64,000 nucleotides of DNA. Source: Kibdelosporangium banguiense (lineage in GTDB: Bacteria > Actinomycetota > Actinomycetes > Mycobacteriales > Pseudonocardiaceae). The position numbers were made by a program, and so were the translations under genes. Below the pieces are notes generated by a model. That model was not told where the DNA came from, made no database searches, and saw only the letters and a program-made list of their open reading frames with translations. Numbering within the stretch: the first letter of the stretch is position 1; each line of letters opens with the position of its first letter. Shown one piece after another: positions 31,412 through 39,034 of this stretch. Where the stretch lies: the NCBI RefSeq assembly GCF_017876405.1, contig NZ_JAGINW010000001.1, positions 186,001-250,000 on the forward strand, in the 5' to 3' direction.

Positions 31412-32611
31412 TCACCTCGTGTGCAGCGCTTGGACGGCCTGTTGACTGGTTTGCTGTTCACGGCGCCGCGCGCGGGCCGCCAGCAGGGCCAGCGGCGCTA
31501 TCGCCAACGCGATCACACCGGTGATGCCCAGCGCCACGGCCAGATTCGTGACCGACGCGATGCCACCGACCAGCGGCGGCCCAAGCAGGAATCCGCTGTA
31601 CGCGATCGTGGTCACAAATCCGAGTTCGCGTTCGCCGCCGCCGCCGTCTTCACGCCGTCCGACCGCACCCGCCAACTCCAGCGCGACCGGGAACCCGTAA
31701 GCCAGCCCCATACCTGCCAACGCGAAACCGATGTAGGTGAACGCGGGCACAGGCACAAGCACTGCGATGAAAAGACCGGCCGCACCAAGAGTCGCGCCAC
31801 CGATGAGCATCCGTTGTGCGCCCCAACGCCTCTCGATGCGTTCGCCGAGCAAACGCGCGACGGCCATGGAGATGGAGAACCCCGCGTAGACCAGCGCCGC
31901 CGCGGCTTCGCCTATCCCCCGCTGGTGCACGCCGAAGAACGCCGACCAGTCGACACTCGCACCCTCGGCGACCGACGAGCACAACGCGATGAACCCGAGT
32001 AACCACAGCACCGGCCGTTTGACGAGCGACCGCTTCGGACCGATGTTCTCCGCCTCAGGCCGCAGCTGTTCAACGGGAATCCACCGGGAGAACGAGACCG
32101 TGATCACCGCACCGGCAACCGCCACAATGGACAAATGCCGTAGCGGGCTCAGCTCGAACGCCACCGCTGTGGCCGCACCGAGCGCCCCAAGCAGACCACC
32201 GATACTGAAACCGGCGTGGAACACGGGCATCATCGCGCGCCCGGACTGCCGGATGGCCGTCACCGCGGCGACGTTCATCGCGACGTCCAGACCACCGACC
32301 GCGACTCCCAGCACCACGAGGACCAAGCCAAGCTGCAGAGGCGATTGCGTCATCCCCAGCACAGGGAGGACAGCGCATCCTGCGATCGCTGTGATCAGGA
32401 CCATGATCCGGGCGCCATATCGCGCGCACAGCGATCCGCTGAGCAGAGCGGCCGCGATCATGCCGGTGCTGGCGCCGAGCAGGGACAGCCCCAGTGTGCC
32501 TTCCGCCGCGCCGATCTGGGCAGCCAGCGCGGGCACACGCGGCGCCCATGACCCGAAGACAATGCCGTTGAGGGCGAAAACGCCCAGGACAGCGGCTATT
32601 CCAGCACGCAC
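31412..32611 (-). CDS. MFS transporter (YbjJ-like)
   Basis: A 399-residue, 12-helix transporter with the N-terminal half GVFALNGIVFGSWAPRVPALA and a cytoplasmic loop SGSLCARYGARIM, the MFS motif A position. The second half begins after EAENIGPKRSL. The substrate is unknown. GTG 32611 is used because GGGAGGT lies just upstream and it begins the first helix. It ends 13 bp before the CopD-CtaG start. It is divergent from the sigma factor across a shared palindrome, so the two may be co-regulated. Confidence 0.83.
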   Translation of the reverse strand: MRAGIAAVLGVFALNGIVFGSWAPRVPALAAQIGAAEGTLGLSLLGASTGMIAAALLSGSLCARYGARIMVLITAIAGCAVLPVLGMTQSPLQLGLVLVVLGVAVGGLDVAMNVAAVTAIRQSGRAMMPVFHAGFSIGGLLGALGAATAVAFELSPLRHLSIVAVAGAVITVSFSRWIPVEQLRPEAENIGPKRSLVKRPVLWLLGFIALCSSVAEGASVDWSAFFGVHQRGIGEAAAALVYAGFSISMAVARLLGERIERRWGAQRMLIGGATLGAAGLFIAVLVPVPAFTYIGFALAGMGLAYGFPVALELAGAVGRREDGGGGERELGFVTTIAYSGFLLGPPLVGGIASVTNLAVALGITGVIALAIAPLALLAARARRREQQTSQQAVQALHTR

Positions 32612-32645
32612 GTGACCTCCCTCTGAGTCTCCCCGCCGATGGTAA

Positions 32646-32659
32646 CTGAAGCGCTTCAG
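32646..32659. promoter_or_regulatory. 14-bp perfect palindrome operator between MFS and sigma factor genes
   Basis: CTGAAGCGCTTCAG, a perfect palindrome with a central CG, as in LacI/GalR-family operators. It abuts a possible minus-strand -10 (TACCAT, 32644-32639) for the MFS gene and lies 14 bp before a plus-strand TACGAT (32674-32679) for the sigma gene. Confidence 0.5.
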
Positions 32660-32689
32660 AGAAGCGATGGGGTTACGATCGAATCCGTC

Positions 32690-33250
32690 ATGGGGGACGC
32701 AGCTGGCTCTAGCGACCAAACAGGTTCCGTGAGCGCACTCGACCTCGCTGAGCTGTACGACACGCACGCACGCGACCTGCACTACTACCTCGCGAGGCGA
32801 GTCGGCCCGCAGACGGCGGACGACCTCGTCGCGGACGCGTTCCTGGCCGTATGGGAGCACCGCGACCGATACGACCCGGCCAGGGCGAGCCCGAAAGCCT
32901 GGCTCTACGGCGTCGCGACAACGTTGCTGCGTAACCATGTCCGGCGCGAACACCGGCGATTACGCGCGTGGGCCAGGGAAAGCGGCCGGGCCATGCCGGT
33001 CGACGACTTCGGCGCACGGGTCGCCGAATCAGCCGACGCGGGCATCCTCGCCGGACAGGCAGCCGCTGTCCTGGCCGAGCTCAGAAGCGAGGAACGGGAC
33101 GCGTTACTGCTCGTCGCGTGGGCCGGCCTGAGCCCGAGCGAGATCTCAGCAGTACTCGATGTGCCGGTGTCCACGGTGCGCTCACGCCTGCATCGCGCCC
33201 GTACGCGACTGCGTACGGCATTGACCGTGAAGGAGGACAACCATGCCTGA
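32690..33250 (+). CDS. ECF-like RNA polymerase sigma factor
   Basis: A 186-residue sigma-70 family protein with regions 2 and 4 only. Region 2: LYDTHARDLHYYLARRVG, DDLVADAFLAVWEHRDRYD and KAWLYGVATTLLRNHVRR. Region 4: LRSEERDALLLVAWAGLSPSEISAVLDVPVSTVRSRLHRARTRLR. Probably directs an alternative regulon, including its own operon. ATG 32690 is 10 nt after TACGAT, giving a very short leader; a GTG 36 bp downstream is possible. The stop overlaps the next gene by 8 bp, linking it to a membrane partner that may act as anti-sigma factor. Confidence 0.85.
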   Translation: MGDAAGSSDQTGSVSALDLAELYDTHARDLHYYLARRVGPQTADDLVADAFLAVWEHRDRYDPARASPKAWLYGVATTLLRNHVRREHRRLRAWARESGRAMPVDDFGARVAESADAGILAGQAAAVLAELRSEERDALLLVAWAGLSPSEISAVLDVPVSTVRSRLHRARTRLRTALTVKEDNHA

Positions 33251-34238
33251 CGTCGACGATCCCGAGGTTGACGGTGTTGACAGCATCGTCCGGGCTGTCC
33301 TCGCCGACACCCCGCGGATGACCGAAGAAAGTTTTGCGGCAGGTCGTGAACGCGTTCTCGCCCAACGCCGCAAGCCCCGGCAGTGGCTGAGAATCGCTTC
33401 CGTGGCGGCAGGTGTCGCGTTGGTGGCGACGACGGCACTGTTCATTCCGTCCAGTGACACCGAACTGGCGGAAACCGCCAGCGCTGCATCGGTTCTCGAC
33501 AGAGCGGCGAGCTTGGTCCGGGACCCGGACCTCATGCAGAATCAGTTTCGCTACGTGAGTCTCGAGTCCACCTCCCCTCCGCCGCTCTATTACGAAATGC
33601 CGCCCTCTTCCGAAAGGCCGCCGCCCTCTTCCAAGCAATGCGATAGTTTGCCGATGTACGCCGAACAGACCTGGATCCCTCGCGACCCGGCGGCCGAGTG
33701 GTTTCAACTCAGTGGAGTACGACAGGTCAGTGGCAAGGTCGGGGACGAAGTCAAGTGCGACTTCCGGACAACCGATCGGGCAGCCGAACACGGGGCGTTC
33801 GCCACGGCCCGCCCAAACCCGCCACCCGCGTGGGAGATCCTCGAGCCGAAGCACGCCGCCGGCCTGCCCCGCGACCCGGAAGCCATGTACCGGAAGCTCA
33901 GCGCGAGCGTCCCCCGGGCGAACCCCTCACTGGGTAACTTCCTCCTGTTCGTGAGCCGAGGTTTTATGCTGCCTGCCGACATGCGGGCCACGCTCTTGCG
34001 CGCCACGAAGTACCTGCCGGGCGTCACCGTGACACAGGAGTCGGTCACGATCGACGGCCGCACAGGGATCGCGGTCGGCTTACCCGCCAAAGCAAACGGG
34101 GGCGCGCAGCAGGACATCGTCATCGACCCCAAGGACGGCTCGCTGATCGCGTACAGGCGTTTCGTCGACAACCAGAAATCCATCGACGTGTTCACATATG
34201 GAGTCGCCGAAAAGTCCGGCGAGAAACCCCGGGGGTGA
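33243..34238 (+). CDS. membrane-anchored sigma-partner protein (CU044_5270-like)
   Basis: A 331-residue single-pass protein. A cytosolic N-terminal segment (1-45) precedes a TM helix at about 50-68 (IASVAAGVALVATTALFI). The extracytoplasmic domain has two Cys and a Pro/Ser-rich insertion (PPPLYYEMPPSSERPPPSS). The C-terminal IDGRTGIAVGLPA...DIVIDPKDGSLIAYR is typical of CU044_5270 proteins, which follow ECF sigma genes in actinomycetes. There is no HxxxCxxC zinc anti-sigma motif. It may sense envelope conditions for the sigma factor; this is inference from coupling. Confidence 0.75.
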   Translation: MPDVDDPEVDGVDSIVRAVLADTPRMTEESFAAGRERVLAQRRKPRQWLRIASVAAGVALVATTALFIPSSDTELAETASAASVLDRAASLVRDPDLMQNQFRYVSLESTSPPPLYYEMPPSSERPPPSSKQCDSLPMYAEQTWIPRDPAAEWFQLSGVRQVSGKVGDEVKCDFRTTDRAAEHGAFATARPNPPPAWEILEPKHAAGLPRDPEAMYRKLSASVPRANPSLGNFLLFVSRGFMLPADMRATLLRATKYLPGVTVTQESVTIDGRTGIAVGLPAKANGGAQQDIVIDPKDGSLIAYRRFVDNQKSIDVFTYGVAEKSGEKPRG

Positions 34239-34254
34239 GCTGGTGCGGGCCGTG

Positions 34255-34821
34255 TCAGTGCTCTGGACGGCCCGCCCGTTCACGCAGGTAGCGAGTGTGG
34301 TCGGACTGCCTGTTGATGTCGTCGGCGTAGAAGCGTTCGGCGATCTGGTGGGCCTCGAACTCGATCAGGTCGAGCTGGGTGAGCAGCTCGTCGCGGCGGG
34401 CCAGCCATTTCGGCATGTTCAGGTACGCCTCGATCGAGGTGGGCAGGTCCACTCTGGCCACCCGGATCACGCGGTGAAGCAGGTCCGGGTCGGCGCTGAA
34501 CGCCGCGGGCCGCGCCAGCATCTCGCTGAGGACCTGGTGAATCCGGTGCACGAACTCCCCCGCACCCTCGGGCAAACGCCCTTGGCCCGCCCGCTCGACC
34601 AGGACGGCCAGATCGGCGCGGAGCTGCTCGGTCTCGGTGCTCGTGCTCGCCGCGATCAACCGCACCCGCTCACCAGGCGCAAGCAACGCGCCGACGCCGT
34701 AAAGGCCGATCACCACAACAGGCCAGTACGCGCCGACGCCGCCGAACACGTAGAGCAGGACGCCCACCAGCCCCAAAGCCGAACCGGCCAGGTTCTTGGT
34801 GGACCCGAGGTACTTCATCAT
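34255..34821 (-). CDS. small membrane protein, last gene of the TelA operon
   Basis: A 188-residue protein with two adjacent TM helices (about 12-28 and 32-49), then an amphipathic cytosolic helical domain (60-188), including STETEQLRADLAVLVERAG and LDLIEFEAHQIAERFY. No named family is recognised; the layout resembles membrane-tethered scaffold proteins. Its start overlaps the vWA gene stop by 4 bp (ATGA). ATG 34821 gives MMKYLG. Confidence 0.75.
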   Translation of the reverse strand: MMKYLGSTKNLAGSALGLVGVLLYVFGGVGAYWPVVVIGLYGVGALLAPGERVRLIAASTSTETEQLRADLAVLVERAGQGRLPEGAGEFVHRIHQVLSEMLARPAAFSADPDLLHRVIRVARVDLPTSIEAYLNMPKWLARRDELLTQLDLIEFEAHQIAERFYADDINRQSDHTRYLRERAGRPEH

Positions 34822-36407
34822 TGGTAGCCACGGACTTCCTGGAACACCTTGGCCAGCGGGGTGTTGCGGGCGTCGAACACCTGCCCGCCGGTCAGTGCCG
34901 CGACCCGGTTCATCTCGTCCGGACTGCCCTCGCCGAACAGCACGGTGAACACAGGGATCTTCGCCAGCCGCGGTTGAGCCGCCTCGAAGGCGCCGAGCGG
35001 GGAGCCATTCTGGTTCTCGCCGTCGGTCATCAGCACGATCGAGGTGAACCGGTCCGGGCTGGGCTGCCCCAGCAGCTGGTAGCCGCGCAGCAGGCTGTCG
35101 TAGATCGCCGTGCCGCCGCTGGCCTTCAGATTGCTCGCCGTGGCTTTGATTCTGTCCAGCTCGGCCTGGGGCGCGGATTCCGGCACAGTGAACGTCTCCG
35201 GCGCGCCGGGAGTGCTGGCGAACGGCAGCAGCGTGACTTCCTCCCGGCCGCGGAAGCCCCGGTATTTGCCTATGAGTGAGCCGTCCGCGCCGGTCAACGC
35301 GATCAGCGCCGACCGTAGCGACTCGATCCGCTCACCCTGCATCGAACCGGACACGTCCAGCACGTACAGCGTCCGTGACGGCCGCCTGATCTTGTTGAAA
35401 TACGCCGAAAGCAGCGCGTCGATCGCGTCGTTGCCCGCGGGGAAGGGCAGTTCGACAAGGTCCTTCGGCGAGAAGTCGCCAATTCCCGGGATCGCCGGGC
35501 GCCGCCGGGTGGTGTCCATGATCTTGCGCTGCACGTCAGGAGTGCGCAGATAGTCCGATAGCCGCTGGTGTGCGTCACGGGCGTCGTTGTTGGCGTCGGA
35601 CAGCAGCGTGAGCGGATAGTCGGCACTGACGACACCGTCGCTGGGATAGACCAGCGACAACGGTTCGGGCAGCTTGCCGTCCGCGTTCATCGACAGCAGC
35701 ACCGACTCGTAGTTGATCAGGCCGTCGACCTTCTGCCCGGCGTCCGCGCCGGTCGCACGGCGTTGGTACGCCTCCGACAGCCACCCCGAGGAGCCCGCGG
35801 ACAGCGCCTGGCCGGCGAAGAACTTCGTCAAAGCGGGGGACACACTGGCGATCTGGTCAGGCGTGACCGCGCTTCCGGTGCCTGCCAACGCCGAAGCGAC
35901 GCCGACCAGCGCGGAGAAGCCGGAGTTGGATGCAGACGGGTCTGTCATGCCGTATGTGAAAGCCTTGTTGCCTGCGGCTTCGGCGATCTCACTCCAGCTG
36001 ACCCGCTTGTTCTCCCAGCCGAGCCGACGGACCGCGGTGCTCGACAGGCCCAGCAGCACCGGCGAGTTCATGATCTTGACTTGGTTGCCCAGCCGCTTGT
36101 TGGCCTCGGGCAACGACTGCAGATACCGGTTGGAGGAGAACCACACCGCGTCGAACTTGCCGGCCGCGTCACCCCGGGCCAGCTGTTCGGCACCCTCGAG
36201 CGTGCCGCTGAAGGTGAAGGTGGCCGTCACGCCGGTCGCCTGGGCAGCCTGGTCGAGGATCGGTTTCATGTCGGCCAGCTCGCTGCCCGCCAGGATGCGT
36301 AACGTGCCTGGTTTCGGCGGGCCGAGCGGCTGGGCCGGGTCGGGAGTGGTGCTGGAGTCGCAACCCGCCAGCGCCAGAACCAGCCCCAGAGCAACGAGCT
36401 TTCTCAT
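34818..36407 (-). CDS. lipoprotein: solute-binding domain fused to von Willebrand A domain
   Basis: A 529-residue lipoprotein with signal peptide and lipobox LALAGC (Cys16). Residues about 35-320 resemble a type II periplasmic binding protein (GTLRILAGSELADMKPIL, GKFDAVWFSSNRYL, TDPSASNSGFSALVG). The C-terminal vWA domain (about 345-525) has an intact MIDAS: DVSGSMQG, a Thr in GGTAIYDS and LMTDGENQNG. So a metal-dependent adhesion site is displayed outside the membrane with a ligand-binding domain. ATGA overlaps on both sides place it in the TelA operon. Confidence 0.85.
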   Translation of the reverse strand: MRKLVALGLVLALAGCDSSTTPDPAQPLGPPKPGTLRILAGSELADMKPILDQAAQATGVTATFTFSGTLEGAEQLARGDAAGKFDAVWFSSNRYLQSLPEANKRLGNQVKIMNSPVLLGLSSTAVRRLGWENKRVSWSEIAEAAGNKAFTYGMTDPSASNSGFSALVGVASALAGTGSAVTPDQIASVSPALTKFFAGQALSAGSSGWLSEAYQRRATGADAGQKVDGLINYESVLLSMNADGKLPEPLSLVYPSDGVVSADYPLTLLSDANNDARDAHQRLSDYLRTPDVQRKIMDTTRRRPAIPGIGDFSPKDLVELPFPAGNDAIDALLSAYFNKIRRPSRTLYVLDVSGSMQGERIESLRSALIALTGADGSLIGKYRGFRGREEVTLLPFASTPGAPETFTVPESAPQAELDRIKATASNLKASGGTAIYDSLLRGYQLLGQPSPDRFTSIVLMTDGENQNGSPLGAFEAAQPRLAKIPVFTVLFGEGSPDEMNRVAALTGGQVFDARNTPLAKVFQEVRGYQ

Positions 36408-37564
36408 CCGGCCCTCTCCGCGGTGTGCGAACGCCGGAGGTAGTCCTCCGCGCGGTGCAGCTCGGTGGACAGCGCGTTCACGGTCAACGCCATGTTGTGC
36501 ACCGCCCCCGCCTTGAACTCGTCGATCGCGTCGATCGCCTGGAAGATCTGGTCGAACGAAGCCTGGATGGTCTGCACACCGACCGCTGGATCGCTGCTGG
36601 CACGGCGGATGTCCTCGGACTGCAACATCAGCAACGACGCGTTGGACCTGATCAGGCCCTCTGTTGTGGACTGCAAGGCGTCGATCTCTTCGAGCACGTC
36701 CCGTTGGTGCGCCAGCGCGCCGCTGATCACCAGGGCGATCCGCAACGCGGAAACAGTCGTGGAAACGGCTCGTTCCACTCCCCTGATCAACTCGTCATTG
36801 TTGCGCCGCAACAGGTCCAACGCCAGATATCCCTGGGCGCAAACCGCGAGCTGCGTCAGGATGTCCTGGTGACGCTGGCGAATCGGATGCAGCACGTCGC
36901 TGCGTAACGCTGTGGCGAGGCCAGGATCGGCGAGATCCAGCACGCTCGCCTGCCGGTCGATCGCCTCGTCGACAGCAGCCGCGAACGCCGCCGCCTCGGA
37001 CAGCTTGGTCATGTTCTGCCACAACCGTTCGCGCTCGCCCTTGATGGCGGAGTTGTCGCGGTGCAACAGGTCCTGACGCATCCGGAGGTGCACTACCAAC
37101 GCGTTCACCGGTTCGTTGGCAGCCTGGTAACGCGACCAGAGTTTCTTCGCCTCGTTGGCCACCGGGATCAGGCGCAGGATCTTGCGTCCGGTCAACGGCA
37201 GCTTCGTCGGATCGAGTTCACGCACAGTCCGGCGTAATTCGGCCAGGCTCAACGCGATCTCCTGCTGTGTCGACGCTTTCTCGCCACGTGCCCCGGCCAG
37301 CGCCTTGGCCGAACGGTCCAGCAACGCGCCGGCAATACCTGCCGCGACACGCATGTCAGCGGAACCGACGGTCATCAGCTCGTCCAGGACTTTGCCGAAA
37401 TCGGGAGAACGCGGGTCCAGAGCCGTGAGCCGTTCGGTGAATTCCTCGGCGCGGCCACTCACATCCGCGATCACCTCTTCGCCGAGTGTGATCAGCCCCG
37501 CGGCCCGCGCGGGCGGGATCGGTTCGACCGGGTCGGGCGGAGTCAGCACCAGATCATCTGTCAC
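36404..37564 (-). CDS. telA: TelA-like toxic anion resistance protein
   Basis: A 386-residue, largely helical protein of the TelA/KlaA family. Typical stretches are RDLLHRDNSAIKGERERLWQNM (RQDLLHRDNS) and VLDLADPGLATALRSDVLHPIRQRHQDILTQLAVCAQGYLALDLLRRNNDELIRGVERAV. The family is linked to tellurite and cell-wall-antibiotic tolerance, though the mechanism is unclear. No TM helix; probably a cytosolic coiled coil at the membrane. Start ATG 37564 overlaps the previous stop (ATGA); its stop overlaps the vWA start the same way. Confidence 0.88.
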   Translation of the reverse strand: MTDDLVLTPPDPVEPIPPARAAGLITLGEEVIADVSGRAEEFTERLTALDPRSPDFGKVLDELMTVGSADMRVAAGIAGALLDRSAKALAGARGEKASTQQEIALSLAELRRTVRELDPTKLPLTGRKILRLIPVANEAKKLWSRYQAANEPVNALVVHLRMRQDLLHRDNSAIKGERERLWQNMTKLSEAAAFAAAVDEAIDRQASVLDLADPGLATALRSDVLHPIRQRHQDILTQLAVCAQGYLALDLLRRNNDELIRGVERAVSTTVSALRIALVISGALAHQRDVLEEIDALQSTTEGLIRSNASLLMLQSEDIRRASSDPAVGVQTIQASFDQIFQAIDAIDEFKAGAVHNMALTVNALSTELHRAEDYLRRSHTAERAG

Positions 37565-38649
37565 CGGTATTGCCTGCCTATCGCGTCCAGCAGCCGTTCC
37601 AGCGTCTCGAAGGACGGTGGTTCGACGATGTCGACCAAGTCGGTTGGCACAGCGAGTTTGTGCTCGGTCACGACCTGGGTGAAATAACGGGCGTCGTTGG
37701 TGCGGAAGCCGAACGTCGCCGCCAGCCGCCCCAGTTCCGGATCGGTGGTCAGCAGCTGACCGACTCGATCTCCGTTGGGTGACAACGGGACCAGGGTGTG
37801 TTTGGAGAAAATGGTCGGCGCGGTGTAGAGCATCCGCATTTCCGGGCGGATTCCGCCGTCGCCGCGCAGCTGCCGGTCGAGGTACTGCGATTCGTAGATC
37901 AGCGCCAGCGGTGTCTTGCCCATCCCCGCGGCGAGGTAGTCCTCGAACGGCCCCTCGGTGCTGTTCTGGGTGTATCCCTGATCCAGGAACAGCTTCGTCA
38001 ACTGCGGCAACAGCCGGTTCTCGGCCTCCTCGGTGGTCACCACCGCGTTGCCGTTGGCCACGAACGACATGATCGCCAGGTACATCGACGCGGAGTTGGA
38101 ATCCCGCGGATCGGTCGTGGTGATCAGCATGTTCTTGCGGGCCGGGAAAGCGGTGTTGCCGGGCAACTGGTCCCAGCGCGTGCCGGCCTTGGCAGATTCG
38201 AGGTATTTGCCGACATCCAGGACGGGCTCGCCGCCCGGCCCTTTGCGTACCAGCCCGTTGACGGTCAGCAGTTGCACGATCGGGTCGAAAGTCGCCACCG
38301 CCATCGGCGACTGGAATGGCGTGTATCCGGTCGTGATCTTGCGATCACGCTGGACGCGTTGCGCTGCCGGAGAACTGGACGGGAAAACGAACTCGTATTT
38401 GTTCAGATCGACAGTGGTGGCGATCTGCCGCGAGCCCGCGGAGTCGACCTCGACCCGTAAACCGTGCTTGGCGAATGCGTCGGCCACGCGCTGGTCATGG
38501 AAGAACGCCAGCTTCTCCGAACCGATCACGCCACGGACCACCAAGGCGTTTCCCGCAGGCGTGTCCTCCCCTTGCCGGTCAAGAACGATCACTACGACGA
38601 CCGCCACGAGCAGCACTGCCGCCAGTACGATCGACAACCGCCGCTTCAC
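37561..38649 (-). CDS. membrane-anchored solute-binding-like protein, first gene of TelA operon
   Basis: A 362-residue protein with an N-terminal anchor (about 5-25, SIVLAAVLLVAVVVVIVL) and no cleavage box or lipobox. The extracytoplasmic domain resembles type II binding proteins: VRGVIGSEKLAFFHDQRVADAFAKHGLRVEVDSAGSRQIA, YEFVFPSSSPAAQ, SPMAVATFDPIVQLL. GTG 38649 is chosen because GGGGAGG lies 8 nt upstream, over an ATG 54 bp earlier. Likely senses or captures a ligand for the TelA/vWA system; the ligand is unknown. The operon promoter must lie in 38650-38840, which is AT-richer than its surroundings. Confidence 0.8.
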   Translation of the reverse strand: MKRRLSIVLAAVLLVAVVVVIVLDRQGEDTPAGNALVVRGVIGSEKLAFFHDQRVADAFAKHGLRVEVDSAGSRQIATTVDLNKYEFVFPSSSPAAQRVQRDRKITTGYTPFQSPMAVATFDPIVQLLTVNGLVRKGPGGEPVLDVGKYLESAKAGTRWDQLPGNTAFPARKNMLITTTDPRDSNSASMYLAIMSFVANGNAVVTTEEAENRLLPQLTKLFLDQGYTQNSTEGPFEDYLAAGMGKTPLALIYESQYLDRQLRGDGGIRPEMRMLYTAPTIFSKHTLVPLSPNGDRVGQLLTTDPELGRLAATFGFRTNDARYFTQVVTEHKLAVPTDLVDIVEPPSFETLERLLDAIGRQYR

Positions 38650-38841
38650 GCGCGGTCGCCTCCCCTCACTGAATGTCCCACCTGGATCATGCAGTTCGTT
38701 CAACTTAATTGACGCAGCGGGCAGGGCATCGGTTGATGAACTGTTAGTGAACGCCAGGTATACACAGCAAAGGAAACTTCGTTATCGCGCTCGACGCACC
38801 TGTCTGTCAGCACGCGATTACGCTGAACCACCCGTAGCCGA

Positions 38842-38885
38842 ACAGCGCGCCGCCGCCGGCTGCGCCCCAGGCGGCGGCGCGCTGT
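38842..38885. terminator. 16-bp GC hairpin between divergent promoters
   Basis: Perfect arms (38842-38857 and 38870-38885) around a 12-nt loop. No T tract. As both neighbours point away, it is not an ordinary 3' terminator; it may insulate the promoters or end a short antisense or leader transcript. Confidence 0.45.
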
Positions 38886-38931
38886 CCCCCTGTGGAGATT
38901 GGTCCGGGTGTGCCCATCGTCCGTGCGGGCG

Positions 38932-38984
38932 CTGAGTCATCTCTGAGTCGCAGTTGAGCCGCCGCCAACTCAGCGCCAACTCAG
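38932..38984. promoter_or_regulatory. SARP-type heptamer array upstream of secreted protein
   Basis: Three direct heptamers, CTGAGTC (38932), CTGAGTC (38943) and TTGAGCC (38954), each followed by 4-bp spacing (11-bp period). Then two of opposite orientation, AACTCAG (38967) and AACTCAG (38978), again 11 bp apart. SARP regulators (AfsR, ActII-ORF4 type) bind 7-bp repeats with 11-bp period close upstream of a -10; CACAGT (38995-39000) could be that -10. Confidence 0.6.
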
Positions 38985-39034
38985 CGGGTGTCGCCACAGT
39001 GGTGCGCCATGGAGGCGACAAAGGGAGCGAGGAC

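Larger units (their letters stand above)
38650..39034. other. 385-bp divergent regulatory region
   Basis: No coding frame was recognised. It holds AT-rich sequence upstream of the TelA operon (38690-38800), a 16-bp-stem GC hairpin (38842-38885) and the heptamer array (38932-38984) before the secreted-protein gene. Confidence 0.6.
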
